64,000 bases of DNA from Flavobacterium sp. LC2016-12 (GTDB lineage Bacteria; Bacteroidota; Bacteroidia; Flavobacteriales; Flavobacteriaceae), in assembly GCF_015351595.1 (NCBI RefSeq), contig NZ_JADKPT010000011.1, forward strand, positions 62,001 through 126,000, written 5' to 3'. The notes beneath the pieces are model-generated. The model was given only the letters and a program-made list of their open reading frames with translations, was not told where the DNA came from and searched no databases. Made by a program: the position numbers and the translations under genes. Below, one piece after another: positions 35,560-44,193 of this stretch (within the stretch, counting starts at the first letter, position 1; each line of letters starts with the position of its first letter).

Positions 35560-36246
35560 CTATTTAATCTCTTTGTGTAAAGCAGTATGATTTTGATTTT
35601 CATCTATTTGTTCTCCCAATTTAATTTGTATAAAGTCTTCACCATTAATAAAATACTCTAGCCCTAAAACTAATAGCATCGCGCTTACATTATATACTTT
35701 CTGCATTATGATTGCTAAACCTAAATAACCAAAACCAAATAGCGCGAAAAAACAGTAAAAAGTCAATAAGCAAATAATACAGCAGAATTTAAGGAAATGA
35801 CGTTTTGACTTTAGGATAAATATGGTAATAGTAAATAAACCAAACAATGTTAAAATGATCGATATTGTTCCCAGGTCATGCAAGGGAGTTGCAATTAAGA
35901 AAATAAATAATATGTTGGCAGCACCTATTAATTTTAAAACTTTAGCCCACTGTCTTAAAGGTATTTTTTTTGACATATTGATAAAAAAAATGCCATAACC
36001 AAACGAGTGGAATGCCATTCCAATAATTGCCCAAATCCTGCCCGGATTTTCTGAACCGTTTATCGCTTTTGCTGCAAATAAATTGCTTACGAAATTTTTT
36101 GACCAGTCAAAGCCCACAGAATTTTTGTCAAGTAATGAGCCGCCTGGATAAAGTAAGGCTGCTATTACTAGCAAAATCACGGAAATGACCAAACATATCA
36201 AAACCGAATATTTCTTAACTCTTTCCTTAATTGTTAAACTTTCCAT
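35560..36246 (-). CDS. DUF998-like multi-pass membrane protein
   Basis: 228 residues with six predicted hydrophobic segments. The first loop reads YPGGSLLDKNSVGFDWSKNF and the second helix region contains WAIIGMAFHSFGYGIFF, a pattern of DUF998-type proteins. A short hydrophilic C-terminus follows. Function unknown. It probably forms an operon with the PH-like membrane protein downstream. A long inverted repeat (36328-36384) lies upstream of its start. Confidence 0.6.
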   Translation of the reverse strand: MESLTIKERVKKYSVLICLVISVILLVIAALLYPGGSLLDKNSVGFDWSKNFVSNLFAAKAINGSENPGRIWAIIGMAFHSFGYGIFFINMSKKIPLRQWAKVLKLIGAANILFIFLIATPLHDLGTISIILTLFGLFTITIFILKSKRHFLKFCCIICLLTFYCFFALFGFGYLGLAIIMQKVYNVSAMLLVLGLEYFINGEDFIQIKLGEQIDENQNHTALHKEIK

Positions 36247-36327
36247 TTGTTGACGAAATGATGTGTTGTTTGTATGTGATTAATTTGCAATGATCTCTAA
36301 CTTATTTTTATGTGTGATAAAACCGGT

Positions 36328-36384
36328 GCTCTCCGAAATATTTCCCGGTAAAGCTACGTATTCTATGAGAAGACTTCGGAGAGC
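36328..36384. other. Long-loop inverted repeat upstream of the DUF998-like gene
   Basis: GCTCTCCGAA (36328-36337) and its exact reverse complement TTCGGAGAGC (36375-36384) are 37 bases apart in the 175-base gap between two minus-strand genes. The GC-rich arms stand out from the AT-rich surroundings. It could be a structured RNA leader, an operator or a mobile-element remnant; I cannot decide. Confidence 0.45.
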
Positions 36385-36421
36385 GAAGGGTCTTCTACTT
36401 TTTTTGTCAAACAACTTGTTA

Positions 36422-36781
36422 CTATTCACAGGTTATTGTCCGGAAAATATAGTCTACGGAATAATATTGTTTTTTATCTTTTAAATAAATAAAATACAAA
36501 TAAGCTTTATTCTTATTATCATTTTTTATAATAGAACTTAACTCTTTTCTAGTAACGTTTACAGTTAATCTTTTACCATTGGCAATTGGACTAGAACTGA
36601 AATAGACTTTTTTTCCATTCAGCATAATTTCAAAACCTGCAATTAAACTGTCTTTTGAGTTATCTCTAAAATCAATTCCATCAATTTTTTTATCGAATTC
36701 AAAAACATAAATAGTTTTTTGGTTCTGTGAAAATGTTTGCAAACTAAGCACGATTGTTAAAATTATAAATATGTATTTCAT
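36422..36781 (-). CDS. Hypothetical secreted protein
   Basis: 119 residues with a signal peptide (YIFIILTIVLSLQTFSQ). The mature part is beta-rich and charged (IYVFEFDKKIDGIDFRDN, ITCE ending); no family recognised. It is one of a series of small minus-strand genes between 35 and 40 kb. Confidence 0.6.
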   Translation of the reverse strand: MKYIFIILTIVLSLQTFSQNQKTIYVFEFDKKIDGIDFRDNSKDSLIAGFEIMLNGKKVYFSSSPIANGKRLTVNVTRKELSSIIKNDNKNKAYLYFIYLKDKKQYYSVDYIFRTITCE

Positions 36782-36798
36782 ATGCTGAGGAAATATTT

Positions 36799-36921
36799 TT
36801 ATAATTTACTTATTTTTTTATACAGCTTATAAACAAAGTATATTACTCCTATGAAAATGATAAAAAGAAAGACTTGCCATAAAAATAATCCAATCTCAAA
36901 CTGGTTAATTATTTTATCCAT
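36799..36921 (-). CDS. Micro-protein with one membrane segment
   Basis: 40 residues: MDKIINQFEIGLFLWQ, then a hydrophobic helix of ~22 residues (VFLFIIFIGVIYFVYKLY) and a basic end KKISKL. Its composition (single helix, positive end) and start are typical of real small membrane proteins. The same MxKxIxxFEI opening appears in the next tiny frame at 37017. It lies 17 bases before the secreted protein gene. Confidence 0.55.
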   Translation of the reverse strand: MDKIINQFEIGLFLWQVFLFIIFIGVIYFVYKLYKKISKL

Positions 36922-36942
36922 AAATTTCAGTAATTATTTAAT

Positions 36943-37017
36943 TTACAATATATTAATAGTATTATCAAAAACGCCAATATTATTTTCAATCTCAAACGGG
37001 TCAATTTTCTTACTCAT
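36943..37017 (-). pseudogene. Degenerate copy of the micro-protein
   Basis: 24 residues, MSKKIDPFEIENNIGVFDNT and four more, then stop. The opening (M-K-I-FEI) and the leader bases around the ATG are like the 40-residue micro-protein downstream, but the membrane helix is lost. It is probably a decayed duplicate. Confidence 0.35.
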
Positions 37018-37062
37018 AAATTTTAATTATTATTAGTTAATCTGAGATTACAACAACTGGCT

Positions 37063-37430
37063 CTATGCCAAGATATTCAGTTCTACCATTTTTTTTCTAA
37101 CCAAATAAGATATCTTATCCCTAAAGTACATCATCAATCTATAGTTACTTAATTTTTGCTTTTTTGTTTTATTATAAAACTGCGGTTGCCTTATCGTTTT
37201 CTTTAAACAAAGGATTTCTTTAGGTTTTAAATTATATAGAATTGCAGTTTTTCTAAAAAAAACATTTCATCACTGTTTCTGTCCTTTAAATAAAACTCAT
37301 TTAAATGAGTTGTCGATTCTTCAATATAGAATTTATCATATTTAAAAAAAAGTGTGTCTTTAGTTTTTTCTTGACCGTGTAAATTACCTACAAAGAAAAA
37401 AGTTAGTAAAAAATAGATGTAAGTTTTCAT
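37063..37430 (-). pseudogene. Secreted protein gene with a one-base frameshift
   Basis: The first frame encodes 67 residues with a signal peptide (FLLTFFFVGNLHGQ) and stops at 37227. From the A/T homopolymer near 37255 (T8 on the minus strand) a second frame continues for ~60 codons, through KPKEILCLKKTIRQPQF and SNYRLMMYFRDKISYLV to a stop at 37063. One extra base would give a protein of ~122 residues. Either a real mutation or a sequencing error in the homopolymer. Family unknown. Confidence 0.5.
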
Positions 37431-37445
37431 AAAGCAAATATTTAG

Positions 37446-38141
37446 TTATTGATTTGGACAAGTGACTGTTTTAGTTAAAGCGGTACCCCCCTTTGCAAGT
37501 GATTCAATAGAAGCTTTTTTATCGGCTGACAAATCAGTCCAAGCTTTAACCTTCTCATCTCTTAAACCTCCCCACGCCATTGCTTCATAAAAAGCATCAC
37601 TTGGCGCAACACCATAATAATTTACATATTTGTTATAATCATCTGTTAGCACATTTTTATGAAACTCTTTTAAAGCATCTCGCATACTATTCACATACAA
37701 AGTAGCCATTGAGCTATGATAATTTTCCTCATATTTTTCAAATACTTTTTTAAAGTCTTTCGCATCAGCAGCCGTCATATCTGTAGTATATACCTTTCTA
37801 TACATATCAGCATGGACATATTCGTGCAAAATTATACGTGCTCCCTCTAAACCTGCGGTTGCATCTACTCTGCTATTACTAATTTGAATATTAATAAGAC
37901 TGCCTGAACCAAGATAGAATGTATCTCCATTAATTTCCAATCCTGATTCCTTTGAAATCACTTTGTCCACAGAAATAATTGCAATATCAAACTCAGATTT
38001 TCCTTCAAATTTAGCTAATAATTTTTGCACAAAAGAATTCCCGCTTTTATTTAATAATGTATTGATACATTTTGCTTTTCCCGTCAGGTTATCTATAATT
38101 TTAATTAATACCGTCGCGGGATTTTTGTTTAAAAAAGCCCC
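37446..38141 (-). pseudogene. 5'-truncated HExxH metallopeptidase-like gene
   Basis: The frame is open from 38141, without a signal peptide or convincing ATG; a GTG at 38030 would give 194 residues. It contains the zinc-site motif LHEYVHADM (HExxH) and YEAMAWGGLRDEKVKAW. Motif and tail (AWGGL) parallel the intact lipoprotein at 38791-40188 (LHELGHAYF, DLAWGGLKG), so it is the C-terminal part of a diverged paralogue whose lipoprotein N-terminus has been lost. Confidence 0.6.
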
Positions 38142-38189
38142 TTAGATTTTACTTTATTGTAGATAATATTATAAATTACACTGAAATGA

Positions 38190-38783
38190 TTAATTGTACA
38201 CACCACCTACAGCGCCTGTTACGACAACCCATTTTCCATTTTTCTTTTCTAAAACTAAAATCGAAGTGTTTCCAAGAATCATATCACTTGTGTTCGTTTT
38301 CTGTATAGTAAAAACAGCATATTTTTTATTATAATATATAGGATCAGAAAAGGAAAAAATAGTATAATAGTCTTGCAAACTAAATTTTTCATACTTTCCA
38401 GGATTTGGGAATTTGGAGCGTTCAAAAAAGAGAATATTTTGAAGTTTGAAATCTTTTGAAGTCCAATTATTATTACGAATCCAAAAATCTGTAATATAAT
38501 TATTTTCATATTTTGCTTTCATTCTTTCCCATTTCACTTGATCGTATAATGGCTTCTGTATACCTTCATCCCGTTCATATTTATGTGACAATGGTTCAAA
38601 ATAAATTTTACCCTTAAAAATGTCAATAGTAATATTATTGTTTATTTTTTCCTGAATAATCATTATTTTTTGATCTCCTAATTTTTGGGATTCAAGATAA
38701 TCATTTATAGGTGCGTTGTTTTCTTTTGTTGCCGAACAGCTACAATAGAAAATGATTAAAAATAAATATTTAAAATTTTTCAT
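38190..38783 (-). CDS. Hypothetical lipoprotein
   Basis: 197 residues from the ATG at 38783, which opens a hydrophobic signal ending in FYCSCSATKEN (lipidation at C14 or C16). A longer frame from 38882 overlaps the upstream gene and is not used. The mature part has a GKIYFEPLSHKY stretch and ends with a strand NTSILVLEKKNGKWVVV, as in small NTF2/DUF-type lipoproteins; no family assigned. It starts seven bases after the metallopeptidase-like gene, so it is co-transcribed and perhaps its partner. Confidence 0.65.
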   Translation of the reverse strand: MKNFKYLFLIIFYCSCSATKENNAPINDYLESQKLGDQKIMIIQEKINNNITIDIFKGKIYFEPLSHKYERDEGIQKPLYDQVKWERMKAKYENNYITDFWIRNNNWTSKDFKLQNILFFERSKFPNPGKYEKFSLQDYYTIFSFSDPIYYNKKYAVFTIQKTNTSDMILGNTSILVLEKKNGKWVVVTGAVGGVYN

Positions 38784-38790
38784 AATAAAA

Positions 38791-40188
38791 TCAATTGCAA
38801 GGTTTTCCAACTGCGCTTTGGAGCTGTCCACTACTATACCCGACAGGATTTCCTGATTGTTCGGCTGCATATCTATTATCAATTCTTAACCTCTCAGGAG
38901 TTCCTAGAGGAAATTTTTCTTCAAATACGGGAGTGCCCTTTAAACCTCCCCATGCCAAATCAGTATAAACCTGGTATGGAACAGTACCATTAGGGTCTGC
39001 ATATCTATTATATTCTCGCAACGTCACCGCGATTGCATCAATATATTGATTTGCCATTTCTATATGATGCGCATCATACATGTTTGGGTATTTTTTTTCA
39101 ACATAACCTTTAAAAAGAGTAGGAAAATCATTAAAGACAGCCGGATTAGGTGGAGTTGTACTTGAATAATCATCTTTTATACTCATAAAATAAGCATGTC
39201 CCAATTCATGCAGCATATTTCCCGCTCGAAATAGGTTTGTAGCACTTGTATAATCATTACTAATCTGAATTTTATAATTATACTGTGAAACACGCGTAGT
39301 CGATGCAGGCGTTCCGTCAATAGGATTTTCTGCATTAAAAGTTACAGTGTAAATTTTGGTTGTTCCCAGCTTCGTGAACATTGATGCGATATCTGCATTT
39401 GTAGCGCCTTTTAACATTTCTAAAATTTCTTTTTGACATGGCTTCAAATTATCGCTAACAATCCTGTTTTCAATCTTCTGTGCTATCGTAGTACTGGTAG
39501 TAGTTCCACCCGAGCTTGATGATCCGCCTCCAGAACCGCCATAGCCAGGAGTTGGCAATTCTTCACTTCCTCCACCATCACAATACACCAACTCGATAGG
39601 TTCAAAATGTCCGCTTTCATCCCAATAACCTAACCACACACATTCTATTACTTCTTCAGCCATTCTTGAAGTTAATGAAGGCATTATTTTATTACCATTT
39701 CTAAACTCAATTTTACTCGTAATATTAGTGGCTAATTCCTGAAGAAAAACTTTACCATCAAAATTATTTTTAATATTGTAGTAATTGAAATTTTTATCTA
39801 AAATTTTAGACTTTTCCTGATCTGTAAATATTTGAACGTAAAATAATTTATACCCTTTTTCATCGTCTTTAACAAACATTAAACGATGATTAACATTACG
39901 CAAATTTCCCTTTTTATTTGAAACACTTAAATTATCTTCAAAAGAAAATGGTATTTCTAGAACCTCCCCAATATTACCATCAGTGACAATAGCATCTTCC
40001 CATTGCAAATTTTTGACATATTTTAAAACTGTTGCACTATAATCATCTTTATGATTATTGAACCACAATTTAGCTTCAGAATACTGCGAAGTGTCATTTT
40101 GCAAAACTTGCTCATTAGAGCAATTTGTCATTAAAAATAAAAAACTTACAAGAAATAAGTTCTTACACAATTTTGCAACTTTTAACAT
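38791..40188 (-). CDS. HExxH metallopeptidase-like lipoprotein
   Basis: 465 residues. Lipoprotein signal FLFLMTNC (C23). An N-terminal domain of ~190 residues is followed by a Gly/Ser linker (YGGSGGGSSSSGGTTT) and a C-terminal domain with the zinc motif HELGH (327-331) and DLAWGGLKG near residue 425. The third zinc ligand is not clear. Proteins of this layout in Flavobacteria are uncharacterised; a surface-exposed peptidase is plausible. It leads a run of small genes on the minus strand, with a truncated paralogue at 37446-38141. Confidence 0.7.
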   Translation of the reverse strand: MLKVAKLCKNLFLVSFLFLMTNCSNEQVLQNDTSQYSEAKLWFNNHKDDYSATVLKYVKNLQWEDAIVTDGNIGEVLEIPFSFEDNLSVSNKKGNLRNVNHRLMFVKDDEKGYKLFYVQIFTDQEKSKILDKNFNYYNIKNNFDGKVFLQELATNITSKIEFRNGNKIMPSLTSRMAEEVIECVWLGYWDESGHFEPIELVYCDGGGSEELPTPGYGGSGGGSSSSGGTTTSTTIAQKIENRIVSDNLKPCQKEILEMLKGATNADIASMFTKLGTTKIYTVTFNAENPIDGTPASTTRVSQYNYKIQISNDYTSATNLFRAGNMLHELGHAYFMSIKDDYSSTTPPNPAVFNDFPTLFKGYVEKKYPNMYDAHHIEMANQYIDAIAVTLREYNRYADPNGTVPYQVYTDLAWGGLKGTPVFEEKFPLGTPERLRIDNRYAAEQSGNPVGYSSGQLQSAVGKPCN

Positions 40189-40361
40189 ACTAATTTATTT
40201 TTGTACGAAAATATCACTTATCACGTAAAAACAAAGAAAAAAATTACAAAAAATATTGGTTGAATTTTGAAACACTTCACTATTCCTGTTCTTTAAACGA
40301 ATAAAAAGTCAGAACTATTCGTAAAGTCAAGAAGCTTCCATCAGGTTTAGAATTTCTACAA

Positions 40362-40397
40362 AACAAAAAAATGCGCAAATAACTTTGCACATTTTTT
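40362..40397 (-). terminator. Terminator of the galactan operon
   Basis: Inverted repeat AAAAAATG-GCAAA / TTTGC-CATTTTTT (14-base arms, one mismatch) with a five-base loop. On the minus strand it ends in T7. It lies downstream of the GH2 gene. Confidence 0.8.
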
Positions 40398-40435
40398 CAT
40401 AAGAACATTGTTTCAATTTAACAGCAATCCAGTTT

Positions 40436-42874
40436 TCATAACTCCGATTTCAAATTTATTTTACCTTTCTGAAGTCCTTTACCAGTTACTTCCAATTGAA
40501 TAGCACCTGCAGTTTTGACTGCTTTAACCAAAACCACGAGTTTTCCGCTGAAAAGTTTCATTTTGTTTTGATGAAATATTTCTAACGAAGTTGCATCACC
40601 ATTACAAGCGGCTCTGTAAGTTGCTGCGCCAGTTACTTTAAATTGCAGTTCATTCACTGCTATTGGGCACGGAATTCCGTTTTTATCTACAACTGAAACC
40701 GTTACAAAAGAGATATCCTCGCCATCGGCTTTGATAACTTTTCGATCTGCTTCGAGAACAATTTTATACGGATCTCCAGCCGTTTTAACTTCACTTTCGG
40801 CAGCTATTTTTCCATTTGAATCAAATGCTACCACTTTTACTGTTCCTGGCTCATATTTAACATCCATCCACATTAAACGATAGCGGTTTTGTGGAGTAGA
40901 ATTGTTTTTTTTCTGCACGCCCATACTTTTTCCGTTGACGAAAAGTTCTGCACTGTCATAATTCGTGTAAACGAAAATGGGCGTAACCTCTCCTTCTCTT
41001 CCTTTCCAGTTCCAATGTGGTAATATATGAAGCGTTTTATCCTCCTTATTCCATCTGCTTCTATAAAGATAAAAACGGTCTTTGGGAAGTCCTGCCAAAT
41101 CTGAAATTCCAAAATAAGAACTTCTTGAAGGCCATTTTTCATCATAAGGTGTTGGTTCTCCTAAGTAATCAAAACCAGTCCAGACAAATTCTCCAATAAC
41201 CCATGGTTTGTCATCCTGAAGCACAAAATCTTCGTCAGGAACATTCGACCAACTGCACGCTTCGAGATCATAAGATGAACTTTGAAAATCATCATATTGC
41301 TTTTCTTTTTGCTGAACAACAGGGAATTTATAAATTCCTCTTGAACTCACTGTTGAAGCTGTTTCTGAACCCAAAATAAATCCTTGTGGAAATGATTTAT
41401 AAGCTTCTTCATAAAGATGCACTCTGTAATTCAGCCCAGGTACATCTAATAAAGATCCAAAACCTGAGGCCATAGTTTGTTTTACCTGATCCATTCCAAC
41501 AGTTACCGGACGCGTAGGATCTTCTCTATGAAAAACATCCTGTAAAAATTTAGCTCTGGTCAAACCTTCGGCTCCATATTGATCCGGAACTTCATTTCCT
41601 GAACTCCACATTACAATACAAGGGTGATTTCGTGTGGCTCTTACTAAATTTACAATGTCTTTTTCTGCATATTCTTCAAAAAAGCGGTGGTAACCATTTT
41701 GTACTTTTGGCTTAGCCCATTCATCAAAACTTTCAGCCAGAAACATAAATCCCATTTCGTCAGCCAATTCAAGCTGTTCAAAAGAAGGCATATTATGAGA
41801 GCTTCTGATTGCATTACATCCCATGTCTTTCAAAATCGTAAGCTGTCTTCGAAGCGCCGCTTTGTTTATAGCAGCACCAAGAGGTCCAAGATCATGATGA
41901 AGACAAACGCCTTTAAATTTTGTCACTTTTCCGTTAAGGCTAAATCCTTTATTAGGTTCGTATTTGATTGATCTAATTCCGAACTTTATGCTTTGTTCGT
42001 CTTTTAATGTTCCGTCAGCTGCGTATAATTTGGTTATTGCTGTATACAAATAAGGCGTTTCCGGACTCCATAAATGAGGTTTGGCAACATTAATAGTCTG
42101 ATGAAATTTTCCATCCTTTATTTCTGTGACTTTCTGTGTTGCTACAATAGTATTGTCTGCATCTTTTATTTCGGTTAACATCGACAAATTATCGCCATTA
42201 ACCTCAGCTTTAAGATCAACAACAGCGGTATTTTCGGTAATGTCCGGGGTTGTAATAAACGTTCCCCATTGTACAAAGTTTTCTTCTTCTTTTACCACAA
42301 TACTCACTTTTCTGTATAAACCTGCTCCGGGATACCATCTCGATGAAAACGGCATATTGGTTAATTTCACAGACAATACATTTTCTGAACCCGCAAGTAG
42401 ATCATTGGTAATATCAATGGTAAAATAGCTGTATCCGTAACCCCAGTTTCCTATCTTTTTTCCATTTAAATATACCTGAGGTTCGCTCATGGCACCTTCA
42501 AAAATAAGGAGTGCTTTTTTTCCTTTTTTAAACTCGGGAATAGAAAAGGTGTTGCGATACCAGCCTGTACCAATATGTGGCAGCGCACCGGTACGACCGG
42601 TTTTTTCGGTAGGAACTTTTTCTCCGTTTTGTTCAATTGCGGAAACTTGTTTGTCCCATTCTTTATCAAATGGTCCGTAAATGGCCCAATCGTGCGGTAC
42701 ACTCACTTTTTCCCATTTGGAAGTATTGAATTTTACTGAAGATGCTTCTTCTTTCACTTCTTTAGAAAAACGCCAGTTATCTTTTAAAGTAACTGTAGTT
42801 GATTGTGACCTCATTTTTCCAGATGAAAAAACTAGTAGAAATAAGAATACTATTGATTTAAAAATTAATTTCAT
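40436..42874 (-). CDS. GH2 beta-galactosidase
   Basis: 812 residues with a signal peptide (FLFLLVFSSGKMRSQ). N-terminal jelly roll (VSVPHDWAIYGPFDK, GTGWYRNTF, FEGAMSEPQVYLNGKKIG), immunoglobulin-like domain, TIM barrel with acid/base Glu in MWSSGNEVPDQYG and nucleophile Glu in LGSETASTV, then C-terminal Ig-like domains. In this locus, with two endo-galactanases, it most likely removes galactose from beta-1,4-galacto-oligosaccharides in the periplasm. Other beta-glycosidase specificities of GH2 are possible. It is separated from the GH53 genes by 284 bases with repeats, so it may have its own promoter. Confidence 0.9.
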   Translation of the reverse strand: MKLIFKSIVFLFLLVFSSGKMRSQSTTVTLKDNWRFSKEVKEEASSVKFNTSKWEKVSVPHDWAIYGPFDKEWDKQVSAIEQNGEKVPTEKTGRTGALPHIGTGWYRNTFSIPEFKKGKKALLIFEGAMSEPQVYLNGKKIGNWGYGYSYFTIDITNDLLAGSENVLSVKLTNMPFSSRWYPGAGLYRKVSIVVKEEENFVQWGTFITTPDITENTAVVDLKAEVNGDNLSMLTEIKDADNTIVATQKVTEIKDGKFHQTINVAKPHLWSPETPYLYTAITKLYAADGTLKDEQSIKFGIRSIKYEPNKGFSLNGKVTKFKGVCLHHDLGPLGAAINKAALRRQLTILKDMGCNAIRSSHNMPSFEQLELADEMGFMFLAESFDEWAKPKVQNGYHRFFEEYAEKDIVNLVRATRNHPCIVMWSSGNEVPDQYGAEGLTRAKFLQDVFHREDPTRPVTVGMDQVKQTMASGFGSLLDVPGLNYRVHLYEEAYKSFPQGFILGSETASTVSSRGIYKFPVVQQKEKQYDDFQSSSYDLEACSWSNVPDEDFVLQDDKPWVIGEFVWTGFDYLGEPTPYDEKWPSRSSYFGISDLAGLPKDRFYLYRSRWNKEDKTLHILPHWNWKGREGEVTPIFVYTNYDSAELFVNGKSMGVQKKNNSTPQNRYRLMWMDVKYEPGTVKVVAFDSNGKIAAESEVKTAGDPYKIVLEADRKVIKADGEDISFVTVSVVDKNGIPCPIAVNELQFKVTGAATYRAACNGDATSLEIFHQNKMKLFSGKLVVLVKAVKTAGAIQLEVTGKGLQKGKINLKSEL

Positions 42875-42948
42875 TTTCGTTTTGTTCTCTTACCATCAGA
42901 AAACTAAGCTCCTAGAGGTTAAATCCCTTAACCCTTTGGATGTATACT

Positions 42949-43033
42949 GCATAAAAATTTAATTAAACACATAGAAACATAGATTTTATTATTTTGAAAA
43001 AAGTAAATCAAAAAGAAACTCGTTTCTCACACA
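42949..43033 (+). repeat. 85-bp repeat, left copy (inverted relative to 51709-51793)
   Basis: Contains AATTAAACACATAGAAACAT and ends with GTTTCTCACACA. The reverse complement at 51709-51793 is the same length with about eight differences. A perfect 18-base palindrome, CACACATAGCTATGTGTG, follows at 43028-43045. A partial inverted copy (TGCTATGTTTCTATGTGTTA) lies at 43081-43100. It fills the gap between GH2 and GH53. Confidence 0.8.
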
Positions 43034-43158
43034 TAGCTATGTGTGTTAATGCAAGTGAAACGCCTTTTTTGAGTCCAATATGCTATGTTTCTATGTGTTA
43101 AAAATAATTAAACCTAATAGGTTAACTTAGTTTTTTATGGTAAAATTTAATTGTTTAT

Positions 43159-44190
43159 TTAATTTTTGAAAGCATCCAATGCCGGCGAAGGTTTTCCGTC
43201 AGGGAGCCAGGCGTTTAACTGATAATGGCTCCAGCTTTTTTCGCCTTGTGGTTCCCAATAAATAACGCCTAAGCCTTTTTTATCAGGTACACTTTTTACG
43301 GCTTTTATTGTAGCTTCAAGCATTTCTTTGGTGTTTTGTTCTAATGTATAATCACCACCTACTTCGACTACCATTACTTCTTTGTTATAGCGGGAGGCCA
43401 TGTCTTTTAGATTATTTTCTAAATCTAAAATGGTGCTTTGGTAATCGGTTTTGATCCAGTACGGATAATATGACAAACCGATTACATCATATTTGACCTT
43501 ATTTTCAGTGGCTTTATCAAAAAACCATCTGAATTTTTCGCTTTTATTTCCTTCGTCTAAATGAACAATTACTTTTATTTTTGGGTCGATGGCTTTTGTA
43601 GCTTCGTATCCTTTATCGAGTAATTGTGCCAATTGATTAAAATTGTCTGTATGTCCTTCCGGCCAAAGCATGCCGCTTGGAATTTCATTTCCAATCTGAA
43701 CCCATTCCGGCGTTACTCCTGCTTTCTTCAACAGTTTTAGAACATCGTAAGTATGTTGGTACACATCGGTTAACAATTCCGAAAAAGAATGTTTTGCCCA
43801 TGCTGCAGGTTTGTTTTGTTTTCCGGGATCTGCCCACGAATCGCTGTAATGAAAATCGATCATGATACGCATTCCCATTTTTTGCGCGCGAACCGCCATG
43901 ACCACTGTTTCTTCAGGGCTGCAGTGTCCGCTGGCTTTATCATCATTAGGGTTTACCCAAACACGCAAACGAATGGTATTTATTCCGCGGTCTTTTAATA
44001 ATTGCAGACAGTCTTTTTCAGAACCGTCTGTATCATAAAATTTATAGCCTGTTGCTTCCATTTGTGGCAGCCAGCCTACATCTGCTCCTTTTGAAAAGGA
44101 GTTTTTTTCGCTAATCATTTTTGATTTACAAGAAGTAAATCCAAATATAATTAACATCAAAAAGGATACAATTTGAAGTGATTTTTTCAT
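43159..44190 (-). CDS. GH53 endo-beta-1,4-galactanase, copy 1
   Basis: 343 residues. Lipoprotein signal LIIFGFTSC (C21). Clan GH-A barrel starting FSKGADVGWLPQME. Acid/base Glu in WVQIGNEIPSGMLWPEG, nucleophile Glu in EVMVVEVGGDYTL, and FHYSDSWADPGKQNKPAAW, typical of GH53. The family cuts beta-1,4-galactan side chains of pectin (rhamnogalacturonan I). It is lipid-anchored and follows copy 2 after three bases, at the end of the SusC operon. The two copies share only moderate similarity, so they may differ in product length. Confidence 0.92.
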   Translation of the reverse strand: MKKSLQIVSFLMLIIFGFTSCKSKMISEKNSFSKGADVGWLPQMEATGYKFYDTDGSEKDCLQLLKDRGINTIRLRVWVNPNDDKASGHCSPEETVVMAVRAQKMGMRIMIDFHYSDSWADPGKQNKPAAWAKHSFSELLTDVYQHTYDVLKLLKKAGVTPEWVQIGNEIPSGMLWPEGHTDNFNQLAQLLDKGYEATKAIDPKIKVIVHLDEGNKSEKFRWFFDKATENKVKYDVIGLSYYPYWIKTDYQSTILDLENNLKDMASRYNKEVMVVEVGGDYTLEQNTKEMLEATIKAVKSVPDKKGLGVIYWEPQGEKSWSHYQLNAWLPDGKPSPALDAFKN

Positions 44191-44193
44191 GTT

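Noticed and set aside
36290..36484. Plus-strand ORF of 64 codons over the inverted repeat
   Set aside because: No start signal or family; it covers the inverted repeat and the end of the opposite gene. Treated as non-coding.
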